From NCBI GenBank assembly GCA_023213395.1, contig CM041465.1, positions 166,291,741 to 166,355,740 on the forward strand: 64,000 bases of DNA, in the 5' to 3' direction. Shown here piece after piece: positions 11,290-22,997 of the stretch (position 1 is its first letter; every line of letters starts with the position of its first letter). This DNA comes from Cycas panzhihuaensis (taxonomy: Eukaryota; Cycadophyta). A program made the translations under genes and the position numbers. Under the pieces are notes generated by a model. It searched no databases and was not told where the DNA came from. It was given only the letters and a program-made list of their open reading frames with translations.

Positions 11290-12844
11290 GTAGCAAACCA
11301 ATTTTGCACTTATGGATGACATGTTATGTGTTGATGAGCCTTCCACCTTTTAGAAGGCTTCTAAAGATGAACATTAGAAGGGTGCCATGGATGAAGAAAT
11401 CCATTCTATTAAGAAGAATGAGACTTAGGATTTGGTCAAATTACCTAAATATAAATAGGCAATCAACTACAAATAGGTCTACAAGACCAAATTCCATTCT
11501 GATGGTACACTTAAGCGCCAGAAGGCCTGCCTTGTTCCAAAAGGATTTAAACAAAAAGAAGGTATAGATTATGAGAAGACTTTTGTACCAGTGGCTAACA
11601 TGAACACCATCATACTCATCTTGGCCTTAGTAGCTCAATGTAAATGGTCAATTTTCCATATGGATGTGAAGAGCACCTTTCTCAATGGCGATCTTTAAGA
11701 GGAGGTATACTTGGAGCAACCTCTTGGTTACAAGGTACAAGATAAGGAGCATTTAGTTTGTCACCTAAAAAAGGGCATTGTATGGCCTAAAATAAGCTCC
11801 AAGAGCACAATGCTCAAAGATTGATGATTACTTTCTGAGACATGGGTTTCATCGATCTACTTCATATCCTAACTTGTACATCATAGTTGGGAAAGACCAT
11901 GTCATTTTTATTGTCTTGTATGTAGATGACTTAGTGACCATTGGTAATGACACTAAGATGATACAAATTCTCTAAGATGACTTGAAGAGGAGTTTCGAGA
12001 TGATAGATCTTAGACTTCCCCATTATTTCTTAGGCCTTGAGGTATGGCAATAGCTAGGCTATATCTTCATCTCCCAACCAAAATATTCTTAGGGCATTTT
12101 GCAGTGATTCAGGATGCACGACTGTAAGCCAGTGCCTACACCCATGGAGAATGACACAAAGCTTACTCTCAATGAGGAAGCTGAACCTGCAAATCTCACT
12201 CTTTATCGGTAGTTGATTGGGAGTCTCATTTATCTCACCTTGATATCTCATATACAGTTAGGATTTGCTCTAGACATATGTCTCAACCCAATTAGAAGCA
12301 TTAGAATACAGCTAAACACATACTCAAATATATCAAAGGTACATTACAGTATGGCCTTGAGTATGCACATAATGTGAACTTCACTCTAGAAGGGTTCTCA
12401 AGTTCTAATTAGGTAGGATACTAGGATAGTAGGAGATCAACCTCGGGTTATTATTTTACCCTTGGTTCAGTAGTTGTTTCATGGAGTTACAAGAAGCCAC
12501 CCAATGTTACCTTGTCCTCCACCAAAGTAGAATATAAAGTTACAGTTAGCGCAGCTTGTAAAGCTATCTGGCTACTACGGATTTTTGGAGAGCTTGGACT
12601 TAAGTAGGATCACCCTACCAAGATTTATTGCTACAATCAAAGTGTGCTTAAGTTGGCCAAGAATCCTGTATTTTATGTAAGGACCAAACATATTGAGATT
12701 TATCATCACTTCATCAGAGAGCATGTGCAAAGTGGTGAAATCAACCTTTAGTATAAACCAACAGAGGAGTAGACAACATACATCATTACCAAGCATCTTG
12801 GTAGAGAAAAATTTGTAAAATTTAGAGATAGCCTAAGGGTCTGA
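11290..12844 (+). pseudogene. E1 reverse transcriptase and RNase H relic
   Basis: Typical copia blocks appear in order: GIDYEKTFVPV, FHMDVKSTFLNGDL, the intact catalytic YVDD at 11919-11930, a GLEVWQ-type block, and YR-LIGSLIYL. RNase H follows as STSGYYFTLGS, LSSTKVEYKV, NQSVLKLAKNPVF, RTKHIEI and the end patch GREKFVKFRDSL. The stops sit where relatives have Gln or another CAR/GAR codon, for example at 12210, 12605, 12749 and 12770. The last codon before the natural stop is at ~12841. Confidence 0.88.
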
Positions 12845-12862
12845 CTTAACACTGTAAATAGT

Positions 12863-12875
12863 AAGCGGGGGGGGG
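12863..12875 (+). other. Polypurine tract of E1
   Basis: AAGCGGGGGGGGG directly precedes the 3' LTR start TGTTAAACC, the position expected for priming of plus-strand DNA synthesis. Confidence 0.75.
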
Positions 12876-13421
12876 TGTTAAACCTTATGTTTACACATTA
12901 AGTCTATGTACTTTATTATTCATGTATTATTTATACTTTTGTACTTTTATTCTTTTGTACTTCTGTGACTTATCACTTAAGTGATAAAGTACACACTCAT
13001 ATTCTTTCCTAGTGACACAACATTGTCACGAAAGGGTCTAATAGACCCCCATGAACTTTTGCTCACTTGAGAGCCTTAAAATGATACATGTCCTATATCT
13101 AAGGCATGTACATTGAATGTTTGACACTTATCAAACATCCAATACCTTAGGTCTCTCTCTTCACTCTATATATTGAGACCTCTCCTCATTGTTTTGATAT
13201 AAAGTTGGAGCTTCATTGTTATACTGCTAGTTTGCTAATTAAACTACTATTCATTTGGAGGTTAGACCAATTGCAACTCCTCATCTTTGGTATCATTTTG
13301 CTCTTTCTCTTCATGTTTGATCTCATAGATTTATTCTTAATCTAGTTTATTTGTTTTCTAGAACTAGAGTGAACATAGCTTTTAGATCTTGGGATTGTAA
13401 GGCCATTTGGCCATTTTCACA
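12876..13421 (+). repeat. 3' LTR of element E1
   Basis: Pairs with 5827-6372. It carries a ~20-bp duplication around GTACTTTTAT near 12935 and lacks a short GATCTTGCTC-containing segment present in the 5' LTR, so the equal lengths are coincidental. Confidence 0.92.
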
Positions 13422-13507
13422 AATTTCTCTTTAAGCTTTTCATTCTCTCCATAAATTAATCAATTATTCCCCTACACCACCCTCTTACCCTCTCCATGCC
13501 CACAACC

Positions 13508-13524
13508 ACCCCCCCCCCCCCCCC
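13508..13524. repeat. Poly(C) run
   Basis: Seventeen consecutive C bases are seen about 90 bp after the E1 3' LTR. It could be the complement of an old polypurine tract or simple slippage. Confidence 0.8.
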
Positions 13525-15239
13525 CAACCAATCACCTTTATTTCCAAATGATTGTAGAAAATTCACCCTTAGTCCTATTAATTCTCCTTTGCCTTTCCTA
13601 ATTCTCTACCTAGATTTTTGTTCTCTTTATCATTGTAGTATTAAATAACTAGTCCTAAGCAAGCTTTAATATGCTTTGCTTTCTTGAATATTTTTTGTAG
13701 AGTTTAATGTCTTATGGATTTTAATTTTTATTGAATAATGGTAATGATGATTCTAATTCACCACCAAATTGTATTTGAAAATAATTTTGTAATAGTGTCT
13801 AGAGCACCACTTATCTCCTATATGTCACATGCCAATATACGGTTGGGATTTTAAGTATTAATGGTATTAGTATTCTCCATCGCTTCCTTTCCCAATCATG
13901 TAAATCCCTCTAGTACTTAATGCAACATTATGTATGTCAAATGGTTTTCTTCATAAAATAATATTTGATTAATTGTATAGATTTCATATATCATTAGAGG
14001 GGACCTTATTCTTTTCTTTTTGTATCTTTATTTTCTTCCTTTTCTAAATATGTTTCATAGAATTCCTTATTAGATTCTATGGAATCAATATTATAGTGTT
14101 CTTCCCCTTCGCTTGATTAAGAATCTCCTTCCTTATATATTCTAAATCATTCAATACCACTCCCTACATAGGCCCTTAGAGCCATTTGGCCAACATAAGG
14201 GTGGCGCTTACGCTCCTCTCTTATCTAATTCAATTTAGCATAAATAAGGTATTGTAGATTCTTATTTTTCTTCATTACTTCTTACTCTATATACTTTAGC
14301 TTTATTGAATCCATCTTATTTATTTAATTTTGCCATTTAATGTAAAGGTATAGGTTCTATAGTTTTAAATAACTTTAATGGCATAAATCCATCGTCTTCA
14401 AAAGGTAGATTACAAGTATACTCTTGCTTCCATTTTTTGTTATCATAAAATATTATTTTATCCATAATCATCCCTATTGGGTGGATTCTTATATACTTGG
14501 CTAGTTTAAGAGAGAATGTTGAGCATGTTAAAAGTGGCTTCCTCATTTAGCTTCAAGTTTCCTCAAGTAATGTATTGACACTCTTAACCTTCATCCATGA
14601 AGGCACCATTTACTATGAGATCATAAATCAACATAGGTACTTTAGGGCTCTAAGTTAATATCCTATTTTATCCTCTTTACTATTAAAATCCCCCTCTCTC
14701 TTTCTTTTCTCTCTTTGCATAATCCTTTAGGGTCTCCTTCTTATAGGAAAGTATATTAAAATACCTTAAACTTTACCATTTAAATACCTCTATAAGGAGA
14801 ACTATTAGTCCAAACTCTTTTATTAGTTCTCATAACAATCACAACGTTTAGCTCCTGAAGAGTTCTCCTAAGTGCACTACTTTTGATATTTTAATTTTCT
14901 TGAGTGTAGACTATACTTTTGGTTGTGTTTCCTTATGGTTTCTAATATTTTTTAAGGTAAAATTTTAATAATCTCCTAATTCCTAATATTATTTTGTCTT
15001 ATTTCTTAATCCATAGTTATTGTCCTTTATATAATTACTAGTTCTTAAACATGTTTAATCATAACTTTCACTTCTATTAATCATCAATTTTCTTCCATAA
15101 ACTTAGAAAATATTAAGTTTAGATCTACTAGTTTATTTTTTAATATGTCTTATGCAATGCATTATATTTATTTCCTCGTCTATAATTATTGTGATTATAT
15201 TGGAAGATTTCATTTTCTAGGAATTCTTTAGGTAATATT
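13525..15239. other. AT-rich spacer, decayed retroelement DNA
   Basis: Some minus-strand patches (for example HPIGMIMDKIIFYD at about 14420-14480) look coding-like and could belong to the LINE-type relic at 15240-15450, but I could not identify them. No intact gene was seen. Confidence 0.3.
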
Positions 15240-15450
15240 AACACTCATGATCCTTATGTCCACACCTTCTACAACAATAATCTATATTAAGTAGAGGATA
15301 ATATTCTTTATAATGGAATGATACTTTACATTTAAGTGTTATCCATGGAGGAATTTTCTCTTCTAATTCATTTCCTATCCAAATATATACCCTAGGGAGC
15401 TACGCTCTTGCTTCTTTTATAACCTCACCCACCACCTCTTTAGTACTAAT
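15240..15450 (-). pseudogene. LINE ORF1-like fragment with degenerate zinc knuckle
   Basis: On the minus strand the reading VYIWIGNELEEKIPPWITL, then HYKEYYPLLNIDYCC and RRCGHKDHEC, resembles the C-terminal end of the DUF4283/zf-CCHC_4 proteins encoded by plant LINE ORF1. The knuckle at 15244-15285 is shortened: C-X2-C, then GH, then X4-C. One stop lies upstream (EARA*LPRV). It ends abruptly next to the PBS at 15461-15474, which belongs to a different kind of element. Assignment rests on remembered family patterns only. Confidence 0.4.
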
Positions 15451-15460
15451 TATTAAAATA

Positions 15461-15474
15461 TTACTCTGATACCA
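15461..15474 (-). other. Primer-binding site of an orphan LTR element
   Basis: On the minus strand the bases following the LTR end TATTTTAACA read TGGTATCAGAGTAA, an initiator-Met type primer site placed with no spacer. Confidence 0.7.
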
Positions 15475-15924
15475 TGTTAAAATATATAATAGTATAATTG
15501 ATTCATGAGTTATGTACACAAGTAAATGAACATATAAAGTAAACAGTAAACATGTATCAAGTATTTAATAAACAAGAAGTATTCATTCACCATAAAAGAG
15601 AGACAATAAAATTTATACATGAAAAACCCAATGTGGGAAAAACCATAGAAGAAAGTGGAGTTTGGATTCCTTTTATGATCATAATGATTATATTTCATTT
15701 CTCATCATTTATTAAGTTCTCAAGTAGTGTGTATACATATTTATAATAAGATTCACTTCATGAGTAGCCTATAATTTCTTTTAAGCCTTTACATCAACCA
15801 ATAGTATGATTACATGGATATATGTACATCTCACATATCTTGATGTATGTAAAAAGTGGTATAGTGTATGTGTATATCATCTATATTAAACATTGCATAT
15901 ATGTGATTATCACATATTTTAACA
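15475..15924 (-). repeat. Orphan LTR, probably the 5' LTR of a copia element
   Basis: The 450-bp segment starts TGTTAAAATAT and ends ATATTTTAACA, an 11-bp perfect terminal inversion with TG...CA. A TTTTTCCCACATTGGGTTTT motif on the minus strand (complement near 15622-15641) is common close to the 3' end of plant copia LTRs and agrees with minus orientation. A PBS abuts it. I found no partner LTR at lower coordinates and no target duplication. Confidence 0.65.
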
Positions 15925-16779
15925 CCAATAATCCTCACCATTGTAGATAGTCAACTTACACTCTTCATATTACTTCATGAATTTTATCTTTTAGTAGATA
16001 TTCTAGCCTTCTTATTCTTCAATAGTTGATCTTTCTTTAATTTTAATTAAGCCAATTCTATGTTTAACATTTCAACCATATCAATTAGCTCTGAATTTAT
16101 ATTTACTTCAATTAAAGCCATTTGTTGAGCTGCTCTTAGTTCCTCAATTTTACTTTATAATCTCAAATTATAAGGCCATATGTCATTACCATATACCAAT
16201 CTTAGTTAGTTATTGGGCTAATAGAATTTAAAACTATGGTAATAACCATTACCAAAAATAATACATAAATGGATCATCCATTACATTTAACATTTTGGAT
16301 ACTAATATACAAATATGACAATGGTAATCTCAAATTAATTTCTTGTGTATCTCCTTCATCCCATGTAATAACTAATAAATGGTTATATGATGCCTTTTAA
16401 AAGATATCAAGAGATTATTTCTATTATTATTCCCAACTTATTTTTGTTGGTTATATATACTAATAGTAGTCTATAGCATAGATCCTGGTAAGGTTAAAAA
16501 GAATAATCTCTTAATTTCTTTTATATTCTTAACTCTCTTAAAACTTATTTGACTATGAAACAATGTTAAATGGTTTCTTGGGTCTCTAATTCTATTATAT
16601 TACATATATGCAAATGCTAGCCACATAAGTTAAAAAGTCTTTTGTAATGCCCACTATAACTAGTATCAATCTTTCTTTTATTCCCCCTCTGTAAGGTTTT
16701 GCATTTATTTATATCTTTAGTACCTAAGGGGTCTTTTAGTAATATTAGTATGATTTCCTTTCCTATCAACTCTTTTATT
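15925..16779. other. AT-rich flank with possible LINE zf-RVT remnant
   Basis: On the minus strand at ~16550-16640 the reading HLHICN, then ELETQET and HCFIVK, resembles the zinc-binding zf-RVT end of a LINE polymerase, with Ile in place of two ligands. This is weak. The segment ends in TTATT at 16775-16779, the target duplication of element E2, so E2 split this sequence from that starting at 20759. Confidence 0.35.
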
Positions 16780-17103
16780 TGTTAAAATATGTGACCATAC
16801 CACCTAATGTAAAGTGGGCCTTCTATTTTTATGCCTAATTATGTGGAGGAATATCTTTGATCGTGGTGACCTAATGGATGTAATTATAATTATATTTGGC
16901 ACTTTTAGATCTATAAATATATATCAAAGTCCATCTTTGTAATATATCATTTTTTCATAATATGAATATTATTCATTTATAGGTTTTCACCTATAAGGAT
17001 TTTGCACAATAATATGGTGTCCTGTGTGATCTGCTTCTGCTTGTTATCTGTCTGATGTGAAGGATCCTATCGACCTTGTTTACTTCAGTTGCATTTTCTA
17101 ATA
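16780..17103 (+). repeat. 5' LTR of E2
   Basis: 324 bp, paired with 20431-20753. A TATA-like TATAAATA lies at 16912-16919, with the expected U3/R position. Confidence 0.9.
16912..16919 (+). promoter_or_regulatory. Probable TATA box in the E2 LTR
   Basis: TATAAATA is conserved at 20562-20569 in the other LTR. Confidence 0.5.
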
Positions 17104-17121
17104 TGGTATCAGAGCATGTAG
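17104..17121 (+). other. Primer-binding site of E2
   Basis: TGGTATCAGAGCATGTAG directly follows the 5' LTR and matches the initiator-Met tRNA type over its first 12 bases. Confidence 0.85.
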
Positions 17122-19983
17122 GTCATGCATAGGTAGATGCATATTGTTGGAGGTCCAATCAATAGTGCTAGGTCATGCTACCTTGCCCTTAGTAGATTAG
17201 CATACCTGATAACCTTGCAGAACAACCACGGTAGTGTAGATGATCATTGAGGATCCCATGAGCCTTTTGTCCATTATTTGCAGGTACTTTGAGCCATATG
17301 GAGATGCGTAGATGAGTTCTGACTCCGTTGACTACCATATGAATGTCGTTTGAGCTTGCTGATGGTGTGAGATCCCCGTTTAATGATGCCACTGAGTTTG
17401 CATGCCATAGAGTTGATTGCTAGCCCTTTGTTGCCGATGGGAGAGTGCATAAACCCTAACAGGCCAGTTGCAGAGCTGTAAAATCATTAATACATCATAA
17501 AACAAAGGTATGCTCAGTATACTCTTGTGAGTAATTTAGGGTTTGATTAAATATTCTCACCTGTGTAGCTTTTATCATCCGTGAAAGTTGTGAAATGATC
17601 ACCCGATTATAGTTTTTAGTTGCGTTGATATATATTTCAGCTATTCTTAGCATGAATGCATATATATCAGCCATACGTGTTAATTTTATTTAGCTACCTG
17701 GGTAATGGTGATTGTGTCACCCTCTCTGATCTGCATTGATTGTTTTGCATACCTATTGGTTTGTTAGAGCTGCTTTGTATTATGATTTTGTTTGGCTAAT
17801 TAAATATAATCATTTTTGCATGATAATATTGACTGGATAAAATCTGTGCATCATTATTTTGTGATGTTTTTTATCTGCACATACATGATGTCTTAGATTA
17901 CTTTTGTATCATCACTAGTTGATAGATATTTATATCATTTATACCTGTTGTGTTATGAGTATTGTCGCGCCATATGTCATATATGCAGTTCACATGTGAT
18001 AGTGTTGTCCTCCTCCTCCTCTTAACCCTGCGACGTCTATGTTGATTAAATGATAATCACCTGGAGCTTTTAATCTCACCTTTAAAATTATATCATCACC
18101 TAGCTATTATCATGTTCGGCGTCCCCCATCTGTATTTAAATCACCCTGAGCAATTGCATGTGATATATTCTGGAGTCACCCTTTCATTGTTGTTTGTCAT
18201 GTATTTAATATAACTTTGTGTGTATTTCATTTGCAGTGTCGCTCGTACGCAGTCTGCATACTGAAATCACCGCCATTATTTTTTGTTGCCCTGCATGTTA
18301 ATCCTTACACAGTCATTTACATGTATAATGTCATCGCTGCCATATATATTAACACACGGTTTTTATATTTCATTTAAAAGGTTGCCTATCAATATACATT
18401 GGCAGCGTATTTGCAAGGTCACCTATGTTTATTCCATTTAATATGATATAATATGATGTTGATTACTTTTAACATTTGAAATCCATTTATATTATATTAT
18501 ATAAGGTCATTAATGCCACTATTGATATGTTATTTGATTTGTATTAAGTTGCCCTTAGTGTTTATATAATTTGGCATTAAGAGATTTTCAAGCATTTCAA
18601 TTGTTCTTTCTCTTTGAATATCATGTCATTTGATTAAATTCATTTTGACTTTATTTTCAATAATAATATAAGTTGAAGAGATGGCATGATTAATGAGTAA
18701 GTGAGGCGGTTATAAGCTCTCTAATATGTGAGAGAGTTAATGGGCAAGTTGGGTGATTGATTAGTAACATGAGGCAGCGATTTAACCTCTTTGCATGTGA
18801 TTTACATAAGAGGGTTAATGGGCATGTTTGAGGGCGATGTTGGGCACATTTGATGGACTGGTAGAGAGCTAATTTGAGGGTGATAATGGGCGAGATTGGG
18901 TGAAGAAGAGCATGAAGAGATGCCTTAATTACAACTTATTACAAACTCTATTACTGTTTAAGTGTGGCATAGATCATTACATAAAATTTGTGATTTATGT
19001 GATTATTCTGTGAAATATGTGTGTTTTTATTCATGATTACATTTGAGTTTAGTTGCATCAGATGTATATGAGGTGATCATGTTCAGAATTCGCTTGTATG
19101 AATGGTTGTTGGACCGTTATACTTTGATAGTTAGACTGATGATAGCATGAGGTTTGTGGCATGTTTGATGCTGGTTCAACATGGGTGATATCTGAAAAAG
19201 TATGATGTGGAATCGAGATAAAGTGCTTGATAAAATTTGAAGTGTGAATGGAAAGGTCTAAGATGAGATGCCTTAAAATCAGTTATTCCTTTGTCATGGT
19301 ATATATAGTTGGCCTATCAGGTTGCATTACAGGTGTGTATCATGATACAAATGGTGAGGTTGGTGCATGTTTTGGTTTGCCTCCCATGGTTTATTGGCAG
19401 AAACTATAGTGGACAGGTATGGGTACCCTTGGTTGTGACTATTCGTGGCATATTTTCCTCTCATGATTTGTCTTTGGACCAAGTCCAAAGCTTTCCATTT
19501 GTTCCTTAGTGCATTGGAGTACACACATCTTAAACGAAGATTGCAGCAGCAGGATTGCAAGCATTTAAATCATATCAATTGTTTAGCTTACAAATAGTGT
19601 AATCTGTAGGGGAAATGCATTGTGATCAGTCTAGATGTTATAGAGTTATTGAATTATCATGTTGAGTGTCATTTGGTTATAGGTTTTATCCTTCATTTCT
19701 TCATTTTTTTGAGACATTATTCAACAGATATGGAGGTTTGTTTGCCTAACATTGTGCTTAGGGCAAAAGCAGGACTTAGTGATAGGTTAATGATGAGGAG
19801 TTGTTAGTTGAGTAAACATGGATTGCAACCCCATGTTCCATTGATAGTTGAAGACCTGTAGGATGATGGAAGATCATGGATCAACATGTTAGTCAAAGCT
19901 TGAGATAGATACCAACATTCCAGTGAGTACAGTTTTATGATGGAGAATTGTATTGAAGCAAAGAACTTGGTTGATTTGCAAGT
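17122..19983 (+). other. E2 interior without recognisable genes
   Basis: The short frames here (for example 17189-17392 and 19309-19509) match no retroelement domain I know. Composition is mixed, with GT-rich stretches from 18660 to 19500. Gag, protease and integrase were deleted or are beyond recognition. Confidence 0.5.
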
Positions 19984-20270
19984 TGGTAAGCTTGTTGCAC
20001 AGGATCCTTAGCAAGAAGAAGGATTAAGGTATGATGAGACATTTAGAAATAGTCTCTAGTTTATTGGTCTATTTGATACTTACTTCATCAGCTTCATTTA
20101 GTTGGGTATCGTATCATATCGTATCAGTGTTCCTTAATGAAGACTTAAAGAGGCGATTCACATGGATTAAGTGGTTCATCCTCTTGGTTTAGTCAAAGGA
20201 ATATGGCTAAGTTGAATGGATGAAGTGTCAGGTGCAGAGAGAGTTGTATGGTTGCAGGTCTATTGGAGCA
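19984..20270 (+). pseudogene. E2 reverse transcriptase remnant (copia)
   Basis: KLVAQDP, a stop, then QEEGLRYDETF at ~19987-20045 matches the copia block 'ARLVAKGFxQxEGxDYxETF'. About 100 bp further, EDLKRR and a patch resembling the 'VCxLxKxLYGLKQ' block follow with frame changes. The rest of the RT, including YVDD, is missing. Confidence 0.6.
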
Positions 20271-20420
20271 TTTCCAAAGAATTACGCACATACGAGGTAT
20301 GGCACCATTACATCTGAGTGAAGACCACTACATTGGCATTCATGCATATTGGGTTGAGTAAGGTTATCCTTAAGAGGGGATTTATTCCCAATGATAATCC
20401 TTGTTGTCCCACATTTACAT

Positions 20421-20430
20421 TAAGAGGGGA
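20421..20430 (+). other. Polypurine tract of E2
   Basis: TAAGAGGGGA abuts the 3' LTR start. A similar TTAAGAGGGGATTT occurs ~55 bp upstream. Confidence 0.7.
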
Positions 20431-20753
20431 TGTTAAAATATGTGACCATACCACCTAATGTAAAGTTTGCCTTCTATTTTTATGCCTAATTATATGGAGG
20501 AATATCTTCGATTATGTTGACCTAATGGATGTAATTGTAATTATATTTGGCACTTTATATCTATAAATATAGATCAAAGTCCATATTTGTAATATATCAT
20601 TTTGTCATAATGTGAATATTATTCATTTGTGGGTTTTCACCCGTGAGGGTTTTCCATGGCAATATGGTGTCCCATGTGATTTGCTTCTACTTGTTATCTG
20701 CCTATTGTGAAAGATCATGTCGGCCTTGTTTGCTTTAGTTATGTTTTCTAACA
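20431..20753 (+). repeat. 3' LTR of E2
   Basis: 323 bp, starts TGTTAAAATATGTGACC and ends TTCTAACA. It differs from the 5' LTR by scattered substitutions. Confidence 0.9.
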
Positions 20754-22980
20754 TTATTTGATTTTCTCCCTTTGTCTTTTTAGAATTCCATGGTGATGCT
20801 CTATTTCCTATATATTGTTCTCCCTATAATACCTTTTAGGATCCCTTTTGCAATAACATTGAAAGACCTTAATTATACTATCACTTTGTTTGAACCTATA
20901 TTTAACACAACCAAGGATCTTAGCATTTTCATCTCTTTAAAGATATTAATTTCTACTTCTTTAGCTCTTACTATTTTTTTTTCTTAGGTTTTTATCCCAT
21001 GCCTAGTTTTCCATTCCAAGTGAAGATGGATAGAACCTATGAAAGGCAATGAAACCAATATGTCTAAGCTAGAAAGCAACCCAACTTGCACTAGTAAATG
21101 TCCACCCATTAATAATATCAATCTTATTCATTCATCATGCATTATTCTCATTTTATTACACTCAATTTACAAATTCATTATATCAAAGGCATATGACATG
21201 ATAAATAGGCAAAATCACTACGGATTATCAATGGGTTATCATCACCTTGAATCTCCTTAGTAACCTAATCTCTAACATGAGAAAAAATACATATGTTCTC
21301 ACTTGAATTGATATATGTTTCTCATGCCATAAAACTAGATATAAATAGCCCATTCTCCCATCAATTTCCATAATATATATTTGAAGGTTACAACTTATCA
21401 TATTTTAACTAATGTTAACTAATTTCTAACCTTTTTATTTTCATGAAAACAATATCTACTTTACTAATTAATTATTTATTTAATGCCTAACTTAGTTAAA
21501 TTATATATACTATATCATCTAGACTCTTCTTTTGTATAAAACAAAACACTATCATTGTAAATCAAACCATAAGTTAAACTTTTATGAGTATTCTAAATTA
21601 TCTTGATTGTCAACCAAACTAACTACTATAAATCCAAGTTCTTTAATTGGTCTTCTTAATGTTAAAAATTAACCTTATCTCCTTCAAAAATTGAATCCCT
21701 ATTCAAAAACCAACTTTACTCTATCAAATTCAAGGGTGTATATTTTACCCCTTTACAAAATCATCTATGATGGTATTCTTCTATAATGTGTTTGGTGCTA
21801 AATCTTTCTTATCATAAAGTAACAAATACTAAAAGGATAATTTAGATATATAGTTGATATCATATTGAGTCTCATAAACATGATGGACTTCACCTAATAT
21901 AAAGTCATTATAATACAATGAAGGAAAATAAGAAATGAAAGATAAATTTTGCATACCTAAACTCATAACCTAAAGGAAAGTAGTATCTCATGATATGTTC
22001 TACCTTTGATAATCAAATGGATGATGAAAATGCCATGTAAGTGCTCACTGAATTTTGCATAAACCCAACTTTGAGAAGAACCACAATATCATCAATGAGT
22101 ATGTTTAATTTAGTAAGCATAGGAGGCATCATAACTTCAAAGAGAGTGGATGTCACAATGCCTTCCTTGAATGATGTCACACATGGAATAATCTCAATAT
22201 GAATTTGAAAGAGGCAAAGCATTAAAATTGATATACCTTTGTCTTTATTATCATCATCATTCTCATTTGTTTTTGTCTCCTCCTTTTGTTCCTCTTCCTC
22301 TTCCTCTTCTTCTTTTTTCTCTTTCTTTAATCCATCATCAATAGCATAGTCTTCACCATTTTCCTCATCTTCTTAATATAATGTGTTTCATTTTCTATAT
22401 TTAGATATGTTTTTGGAATTAACCTAGGCAATTTTGATTTTAGTTTTATTCCCTTCCTTCCATTCTTAAAATCAATAAATATTTCCATCCATTTGTTTAA
22501 TACATTACTTACATTCTTTACCATTCCTTTAAATTGCAATTTTAATTCATAGAAAAGTCACATTTTAAACCACACAAAAGATACTCAAGACAAAACGCCA
22601 ATATTAAAAAGTGAATATCAACATCAATATTAATCATAAATGCATTTATGATATATGAAAGTTATGTATCTTTAGTTGAAGTACATATCCTATGTGAGTG
22701 GAATAAAGAAGAGATCTTGTTGACCAAAAATAATATTTTTCTATTATTATGAAAGAAAAATATTATTAAAAATTATAAAAGGTACTAAATTTATTATAAA
22801 ATTTAAAAATATATCTTAATTAGTTTTCATAAAAGACTTGTAGTATGATACATGATTTTCAATTAAACCAATCTAATCTTCATTTTGAAATGGGCAAAAT
22901 TGAAAATGTCCCACTTTTGTAACTTGAAATAATATATTTGAATCTAAAATCCTAAAATACCCAAAATTTAACTCTAAAGT
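20754..22980. other. AT-rich spacer
   Basis: No supportable gene. This is the right-hand continuation of the sequence interrupted by E2. Minus-strand patches around 20790-20990 may be worn LINE RT sequence, but I cannot show it. A CTTCTTCCTC-type pyrimidine run lies at 22266-22325. Confidence 0.35.
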
Positions 22981-22997
22981 AACTTAAAATGGGATTT
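22981..22997 (+). repeat. Target-site duplication of the LINE, left copy
   Basis: AACTTAAAATGGGATTT recurs exactly at 24569-24585 after the poly(A) tail; the first two A bases may come from the tail, leaving at least 15 bp. Confidence 0.9.

Larger units (their letters stand above)
5827..13421 (+). mobile_element. Ty1/copia LTR retrotransposon, full structure, inactive (element E1)
   Basis: The element has 5' LTR 5827-6372, PBS 6375-6391, gag, protease, integrase, RT and RNase H in copia order, a polypurine tract at 12863-12875, and 3' LTR 12876-13421. Each LTR measures 546 bp and begins TGTTAAA and ends TTTTCACA. The flanks GATTT and AATTT form an imperfect 5-bp target duplication. Coding parts carry many stops and frame breaks, so the copy cannot move by itself. 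LTRs differ by scattered substitutions and by small compensating indels. Integrase before RT proves copia order; I do not assign a lineage. Confidence 0.93.
16780..20753 (+). mobile_element. Degenerate copia-derived LTR element (E2), perfect target duplication
   Basis: Direct repeats 16780-17103 and 20431-20753 start TGTTAAAATATGTGACC. The left one is followed at once by an initiator-Met PBS (17104-17121), and the right one is preceded by TAAGAGGGGA (20421-20430), a polypurine tract. TTATT flanks both sides (16775-16779, 20754-20758). The ~3.3-kb interior has no long frame; only a decayed RT patch at 19984-20270 betrays copia origin. The right LTR ends CTAACA while the left ends CTAATA, a C-to-T change in the terminal CA. 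The copy is non-autonomous. Confidence 0.9.

Noticed and set aside
13508-13524. Poly(C) run as polypurine tract of a minus-strand LTR element
   Set aside because: No LTR start (TG on the minus strand) with a partner copy adjoins it.
15475-15924. Solo LTR
   Set aside because: A correctly placed PBS follows it and no target duplication flanks it, so it is better read as the surviving 5' LTR of a deleted element.
20790-22539. Small hydrophobic or Lys-rich frames as host genes
   Set aside because: Expected by chance in AT-rich DNA; no domain or splice structure.
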